Of a stretch of 64,000 nt of DNA, positions 58,900 to 64,000 are shown piece after piece. This DNA comes from Saxidomus purpurata (lineage: Eukaryota > Mollusca > Bivalvia > Venerida > Veneridae), in the NCBI GenBank assembly GCA_022818135.1, contig JAFMSR010000002.1, positions 54,638,160 through 54,702,159 of the forward strand. The letters are read 5' to 3'. Below the pieces are notes generated by a model. The model was not told where the DNA came from. It made no database searches and saw only the letters and a program-made list of their open reading frames with translations. The position numbers were made by a program, and so were the translations under genes. How positions within the stretch are numbered: position 1 is the stretch's first letter; every line of letters starts with the position of its first letter.

Positions 58900-61800
58900 T
58901 TAAATAGTGGTAGTCTGCTCCTGAGAGTTCTGATAATCTTTATACTTCAATGCTTTTAGGAGACGTGTTTTGAATCTCTGATCAGAAAGGCTTACAGTGA
59001 CATATTTGTTTAAATAATTGCCCAAGTCATTAGGTATATCAGACGCTTCGGCATTACCAACGTTTACTAAAAGCAAATAGTTATAATTACTAAGTACAGA
59101 TTTTGATATCACAGTTGAGAGAATATACCTTTGTACATTATCTTGAATAGTTTCCGTCGAAAAAATAAAAATAAAATGTCCAGATCGATTCAATTTGTTG
59201 TCAATTTCATCACGGATATCTGTTCCAGGAATAAAATCTTGCTCTAAAATTCTTACATCAAAATTATCTCGTCTTAATTCATGTATAATTTTTCCCCTGA
59301 CTTCATAGTCAAGCTCGTCTGGATATGTAACATAAACTAAGTTACTAAGATTGTTATCTAAAACCTTTCCGTTTTGTATCATTGGTATATCACTTTCTTC
59401 AGTTAGTTCGTCAATTTTGTCTTTATCAAGTTTTGGCATCAAATACAAAACACTTGATTGCAGAAGTCTGGATTTCTTTTTAATAAAGTTTCCACATGTT
59501 ATGTATCGCCTCAGTTTTTGGTCCATACATTTTCGTTCTACGTCACTGTCTATGATTAACACGATGGAATCGGTAAAATTGTTAATAGCTCTTTCATATG
59601 CGATATTCCATGCAAACAGTAGAGTTTCGTCTTGTAGGAATTCTTCTGTCCATGAGAATATAATTTTCCTCGACTTGTTCAATACCTTTTCAATATTTTC
59701 TTGAATAGAAAACCCGACAATTAAGTCGCCATACAAATTACACACGCTGTAACCTTTGCTGAGAAGCATATCCAATATATTACATTGGACGAAGACGGAG
59801 TCCAGATGTGAATATATCACAAAAACATCATATTCCATATTTTCATCAATTTGTTTTTGTTTATCGAACGAATGCACTCCACAATACATAAAGAGCAAAA
59901 CTTTGATAGTAAAGCTCTGAAAATACATCAATAGAGACAATGAAACCAGTATAAACAAAATGCATCCTATAATAATAGCTGGCAGAATAACATGCTCAGC
60001 TATTCTTACTGGCATAACAAAATGACAGACAAAATAGGAATCGGGAACATCTATCATTTGACTAACTTTGCTTGTATTATAGGAACACTCAACTGTATTC
60101 CAGTCACTGACTGGACTTGTTCTCTGTAGGAGCCAGTTTTTCATCCATTTTGTGTTGCAGTCACAAAAAAAAGGATTATTTCCAAGTGTTAGTGTAGTGA
60201 CGTTTACGGACATTATTTGAATTGGTAAACTTGTTAAGCTGTTGTGATCTAATTTCAAAAAAGTCAAGTTTGTCATTGTAAGTGCTTCATCTGCAGTTAA
60301 AACATTTATTTTGTTATGTGAGGCATCAAACTCTGTAGTATTTTTAAAATAATCCCTAGGACCTATTTGCTTGAGATTTGCATCCTGAAACCATAATTTC
60401 AGTTTTCCAGGCGGCATATTTTCCGGCATGTGTGTCATGTTTATTTTTCTACAGTCGATTATGATTTGGTTATCTGGATTATGTAAGTACTCCTTAGTTT
60501 GCCAGTTATAAGGTTCGAAACAAACACAACGTTCTGGGCAGTTATCTATATCAACTTTACAGTAATTTTCTGCTGGTGTTACACTTGAAATAAGTCTCCC
60601 TTTTAACTCTAAGGGAAACATGCAAACCCAGTCTATAGGGTGCAACAATATTTTATTAGTCTCCGAAATAAAGGTTGGCAGAAAATTCATGCATATGCAG
60701 TTTATTGGATTCCCATTTAGATTAATTTCGAAACGTGTGAGAAGATATGCGAATATGTAAACTGCCGAACGAGATGTCACTGCAATTTCAATACGTTGTA
60801 TATTACAGTAGGCTAGGTCCAAGATTGCTCTCGTATTATGCAAGTCTATATTTTTCAAAGTGTTGAGTAAAGTTTCTAAACTTTTAGAAGTTATGTTACA
60901 TTTGCGTAGGGACAACAGTTTGAGATTTCGACTATAAAAAGGGTAAACTGGAATTGTTTCCAATGGATTTCCAGAAAGATAAATTATTTTTATAGAATCT
61001 ATTTGATCTATCAGAAAAGTCTCTGACAATTCTGTTAGGTTATTATATCCGAGATTCAGGTGTTCTAATTTTGAAACCTGCTTCAATAGGCTTTGATTGA
61101 ACCTTCTAATTTTGTTGTGAGACAGATCAAGATTCAGTAAATTATGTAAGCTGTCCAGTAAACATGGGTCAAGGAAAGCTAACTTGTTCATTCCTAGATT
61201 CAAATACTTAAGTTCTGTTTGATTCTGAAAAGCATTCTCATCAATAAATTCCAAATCGTTGTTAGACAGGTCTAAGGAAATCAGACCGCTAACCTTGCTC
61301 AATGTTTTTTTCTCTACTCTTTTCAGATGGATATCATTTAGTGTTATGTTACTAATATCCCCATCAAACACGAGGTCATCGTATTTCACTTCACTGTTAT
61401 AAACATAAATCTCTCTTGACGTTGTCGACGAATTTTTTGTTAAACTTTCATAACGAGACATAAAGTAGGTGTAGAATTCAAAGTTGATGATTGGAGCACC
61501 AATGTAAACGTTTGTCCATGGAAATGTAAGTTTCGATCCAGTCAAATTTGCATATGTCATTCCTAGTAATTGAAGGTTTGGAAATGTGCTTTGAAGCGAA
61601 TCATGCCTTACGTTGTAATAGTTGTTGTAGCAGCCATATAGATAGAGACTCATAACATGTTCAAACGGATGCCTGCAAAATTCCCAAAAGAATTTGTTTA
61701 TTTTACCTGAAGTTGAAACATCATTTCTGTAACAGGAGAGGTAACATATAATTGCCTGTAAATCTATAATACCGGAGCAATTACCTGAGGCATCAGGTAA

Positions 61801-62298
61801 AATGTTTACATTAGCAGATTGTATGATTCCCAATATTTTTCCATAGTGACTAAAATCATTCAGTTCAGTTACAGAAATCGAAATATTCTTTAGTGCTATT
61901 ATTACATATATTGTGTCCCATAATCTTTTTCCTGTGTCGTTTAGTGAAGAAGTAAAGTGAATACGATTTCCCTCCGCCGCGTGGTAACAGAAAAATCTTA
62001 TACTGACAACCAGCTCCTTTCTGTTAGAGGTAAGGTTCACATGACTCAAATTGCTGTATATCTCATTCACATTCATTTCACATCCAGACTGATTTTCAAA
62101 AAAATAATAATATACTTCCGCATCAAAATAACTGAGATTTTGAATTGTATCCGACTCTATCCTCTGAAATGTACACGGTTTCTTAAATCCGGAGCCGCAA
62201 GTCACCGATATTATTCCGACAATAATACAAACAATCTTAACAATAAAATGAGTGTGTAGAACGCGGCAGGTAGTTATATAAAAACCAGATGTATCCAT
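58900..62298 (-). CDS. Toll-like receptor with two tandem TIR domains
   Basis: Intronless frame of 1,132 residues from ATG at 62298. The numbering here uses that start; two further in-frame ATGs lie upstream at 62412 and 62499. Residues 18-35 are a signal peptide core (FIVKIVCIIVGIISV). A divergent ectodomain follows; residues 336-525 hold about seven leucine-rich repeats (LDLSNNDLEFIDENAFQNQT). LRRCT cysteines are at 534, 536, 559 and 580; LRRNT cysteines at 587, 591, 593 and 616; then short LRRs; and a second LRRCT has cysteines at 712, 714, 738 and 758. This is the multiple-cysteine-cluster arrangement of protostome Toll receptors. A transmembrane helix spans 770-792. TIR1 (about 822-951) opens YDVFVIYSH. 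TIR2 (about 985-1115) opens LVYVTYPDELD and has EQDFIPGTDIRDEID as box 2. Such receptors sense danger at the cell surface or in endosomes and signal through MyD88-type adaptors; the ligand is unknown. Twin-TIR receptors have been reported in bivalves. Confidence 0.93.
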   Translation of the reverse strand: MDTSGFYITTCRVLHTHFIVKIVCIIVGIISVTCGSGFKKPCTFQRIESDTIQNLSYFDAEVYYYFFENQSGCEMNVNEIYSNLSHVNLTSNRKELVVSIRFFCYHAAEGNRIHFTSSLNDTGKRLWDTIYVIIALKNISISVTELNDFSHYGKILGIIQSANVNILPDASGNCSGIIDLQAIICYLSCYRNDVSTSGKINKFFWEFCRHPFEHVMSLYLYGCYNNYYNVRHDSLQSTFPNLQLLGMTYANLTGSKLTFPWTNVYIGAPIINFEFYTYFMSRYESLTKNSSTTSREIYVYNSEVKYDDLVFDGDISNITLNDIHLKRVEKKTLSKVSGLISLDLSNNDLEFIDENAFQNQTELKYLNLGMNKLAFLDPCLLDSLHNLLNLDLSHNKIRRFNQSLLKQVSKLEHLNLGYNNLTELSETFLIDQIDSIKIIYLSGNPLETIPVYPFYSRNLKLLSLRKCNITSKSLETLLNTLKNIDLHNTRAILDLAYCNIQRIEIAVTSRSAVYIFAYLLTRFEINLNGNPINCICMNFLPTFISETNKILLHPIDWVCMFPLELKGRLISSVTPAENYCKVDIDNCPERCVCFEPYNWQTKEYLHNPDNQIIIDCRKINMTHMPENMPPGKLKLWFQDANLKQIGPRDYFKNTTEFDASHNKINVLTADEALTMTNLTFLKLDHNSLTSLPIQIMSVNVTTLTLGNNPFFCDCNTKWMKNWLLQRTSPVSDWNTVECSYNTSKVSQMIDVPDSYFVCHFVMPVRIAEHVILPAIIIGCILFILVSLSLLMYFQSFTIKVLLFMYCGVHSFDKQKQIDENMEYDVFVIYSHLDSVFVQCNILDMLLSKGYSVCNLYGDLIVGFSIQENIEKVLNKSRKIIFSWTEEFLQDETLLFAWNIAYERAINNFTDSIVLIIDSDVERKCMDQKLRRYITCGNFIKKKSRLLQSSVLYLMPKLDKDKIDELTEESDIPMIQNGKVLDNNLSNLVYVTYPDELDYEVRGKIIHELRRDNFDVRILEQDFIPGTDIRDEIDNKLNRSGHFIFIFSTETIQDNVQRYILSTVISKSVLSNYNYLLLVNVGNAEASDIPNDLGNYLNKYVTVSLSDQRFKTRLLKALKYKDYQNSQEQTTTI

Positions 62299-62472
62299 TT
62301 TGAGTTCTAATCGATGCTGAATAATAATGGTTTTGGAATTGTAAAATAAATAATAAATTTTGTAGTCCGTAAATATCGCAGTCCAAGTCAACAATTCATA
62401 ACATACTCGCATTGAACAACAAATTGTAGACTGATGTTGTGTATTTGTATTACTCCCGCACGGTATTTGTAC

Positions 62473-62485
62473 CTTTATATATATA
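62473..62485 (-). promoter_or_regulatory. possible TATA box of the TLR gene
   Basis: On the minus strand TATATATATAAAGG lies about 175 bases before the ATG at 62298. If used, transcription would begin near 62445, downstream of the in-frame ATG at 62499. That supports a start at 62298 (or 62412). Confidence 0.35.
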
Positions 62486-62681
62486 CGTAAGATGATCATT
62501 ATTATGGAACAAGACCAACATCTACAATACCATGCGCGAGTTAGATAAGATTAAGATCAGATATATGTCAATAACAGTTAAAACATAAGCTTTGAACCGA
62601 ACATAATAAACATATCTTCATGCAGATAAACTTTTGTAAATTGTTTTAACAAACACTGAAATACAATATTTTAAGGCTGCT

Positions 62682-63870
62682 CAAGTCAAGTCAAGTCGAG
62701 GTCAAATAATATTTATTACAAGTCGGTGTACAAACAGGACAACATAAGCTCTGAAGAGCTTTTCAAACCGACTACATAAAGCATAAAATACACACATAAA
62801 AATTATGTTATTAAATATGACATAAACTTATTACACTTTCTCTGACTTTCCACATAAAAATTCTACACAAACAAACAAATAAATAAATAAATAAGTATCG
62901 TATATAGTGTTAGGCTACATGTCATGGCTTATTAAAACTGTAAGTTTGAGACGTTTACATAAAAATTCTATTCTGTGGTATAATTATGTCCGTCCGTTGC
63001 TAAAACGAAGAGCTACCCCGACAAGCAAGTTGGACCACAGGCAAAACATTTGCATTGTTGTCCCTCCCAGCTGGAAATTAGGGACTGAAATTGAACATAA
63101 GAAGTACACTTGCTAAAATTGTCTGGCAGGGAGTTCAACAGTTTAGCAGCAGAATAACAAAAAGAAATTGTGCCTTATTTTACGGTATTAAAACGTGGTA
63201 AAACAGCTGTGTCGCTTATCTAAAACTTATTTCAGAGTTTCTGCCAAGTTTGCGTAAGTATTTGCCAATATGTTTCATCACATTCAATAATTATTGCTTA
63301 GATGCTCTTTTACAAATATTTGACACATGAGTATTAAAATTTAACATACAATCAATTGTAACGCCAAGTAGTTTTACTTCATCTTCACATTTAATTTGAA
63401 TATTATAAAAGTTGAAGGTTAATTTCTGCTTGAGAGTATTTTTGCCAAGGGCAATAGCTTGAAACTTTTTCTGGGTTTTCTTTCATGTGATTAGTAGGGA
63501 CCAGTCAATGAGTATGATGCTTTGCTCTTCTAGAGTTTTAACAAGGTCAGATGGTGAGTCACTAACACATGATAAAGTATTGTCATCTGCGTAATTGTAT
63601 AAAGTACCTTTAGTAATGAAATAAAACATGTCATTGATAAAAATGTTGAAAAACACCGGGCCTAAAACTGAGCCCTGGGGAATTCCCTTAATAATATTTC
63701 TAAAACTACTATAAGACGAGCCTAATTTAACACATTACTTTCTATCTGATAAATAGCTTTTGACAAGTTTTATAGCACTAGTTGACTAGTTATAATGTTT
63801 CAATTTAAGTAAGAGAAGATCATGATAAAGACAGTTTGCTCTTCGATTTAGTTTGAAGAAATAGAATTCT
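62682..63870 (-). mobile_element. non-LTR retrotransposon (CR1/Jockey-like), 5'-truncated and decayed
   Basis: Minus-strand LINE with the C-terminal part of its reverse transcriptase and a 3' untranslated region ending in CTTGACTTGACTTGAG repeats at about 62682-62702. It lies directly upstream of the TLR gene in the same orientation. It may extend past 63870, but nothing clear can be read there. Confidence 0.85.
63013..63852 (-). pseudogene. reverse transcriptase remnant of the LINE
   Basis: In order on the minus strand: LVKSYLSDRK, FRNIIKGIPQGSVLGPVFFN, IFINDM, the catalytic YADDNTL motif, a finger/thumb stretch LLGVTIDCMLNFNTHVSNIC, then KLLNSLPDNF, FQSLISSWEGQQCKC and a stop at 63013-63015. 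In-frame stops (for example after SDRK, after LLIT and after RASKQ) and at least one frame change show it is dead. The motif order is that of the RVT_1 domain of Jockey/CR1-type ORF2. Confidence 0.88.
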
Positions 63871-64000
63871 TCAAACTCTCTGAAAATAACTTATTTTAGA
63901 ATGAATAGTCCGATCAAAAGGTTCCAGTAAAATTTCCTGTTAAGTATATCTATATAATTATATGAAATAACTGGCTATTTAGCTAATAGCCTTTCATATT

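Noticed and set aside
59351..59704. 117-residue plus-strand frame inside the TLR region
   Set aside because: Shadow of the 1,132-residue receptor frame on the minus strand.

Overview
The window looks like bivalve mollusc nuclear DNA. It is AT-rich and gene-poor, with introns and polymerase III tRNA genes, and it is full of fold-back elements, tRNA-derived SINEs and degenerate tandem repeats. The Toll-like receptor has the protostome multiple-cysteine-cluster layout. The species cannot be fixed from the sequence alone.

Two protein-coding loci are well supported, both on the minus strand. Positions 22917 down to 377 hold the 5' part of a PDZ-LIM (Zasp/LDB3/PDLIM-like) muscle Z-disc type gene. 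Six coding exons can be joined with consistent splice sites and phases: 22813-22917, 5182-5330, 4442-4532, 3895-4279, 3029-3112 and 377-466. Intron 1 is 17.5 kb. The PDZ domain is split between exons 1 and 2, exons 3-6 are a Pro/Gln-rich linker, and any LIM exons lie left of the window. Positions 62298 down to 58900 hold an intronless Toll-like receptor with signal peptide, two LRR blocks, one transmembrane helix and two consecutive cytoplasmic TIR-like domains.

Layout: 1-22.9 kb is the PDZ gene; its introns carry a MITE, a SINE, an internally deleted mariner-type transposon and fold-back elements. 23-25 kb is empty apart from microsatellites. 25-40 kb is a rearranged block: three copies of one dispersed element (one interrupted by another fold-back insertion), three identical tRNA-Arg(UCU) genes, SINEs, an inverted duplication around the first tRNA that carries an exon-like segment, and a separate Cys-rich exon-like reading frame. 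43-45.4 kb is a TTA-flanked PIF/Harbinger-like element. 45.83-46.04 kb is a homopolymer tract that looks like an assembly artefact. 50.4-52.6 kb is a palindromic 30-bp-unit array followed by a degenerate tandem repeat. 55.8-56.4 kb is a terminal-inverted-repeat element with a 7-bp target duplication. 58.9-62.3 kb is the receptor, and 62.7-63.9 kb is a dead non-LTR retrotransposon.

The genes do not form an operon or a shared pathway. I found no clear undescribed multi-gene system. The best candidates for follow-up are the twin-TIR receptor, with its asymmetric TIR motifs, and the palindromic 30-bp array.
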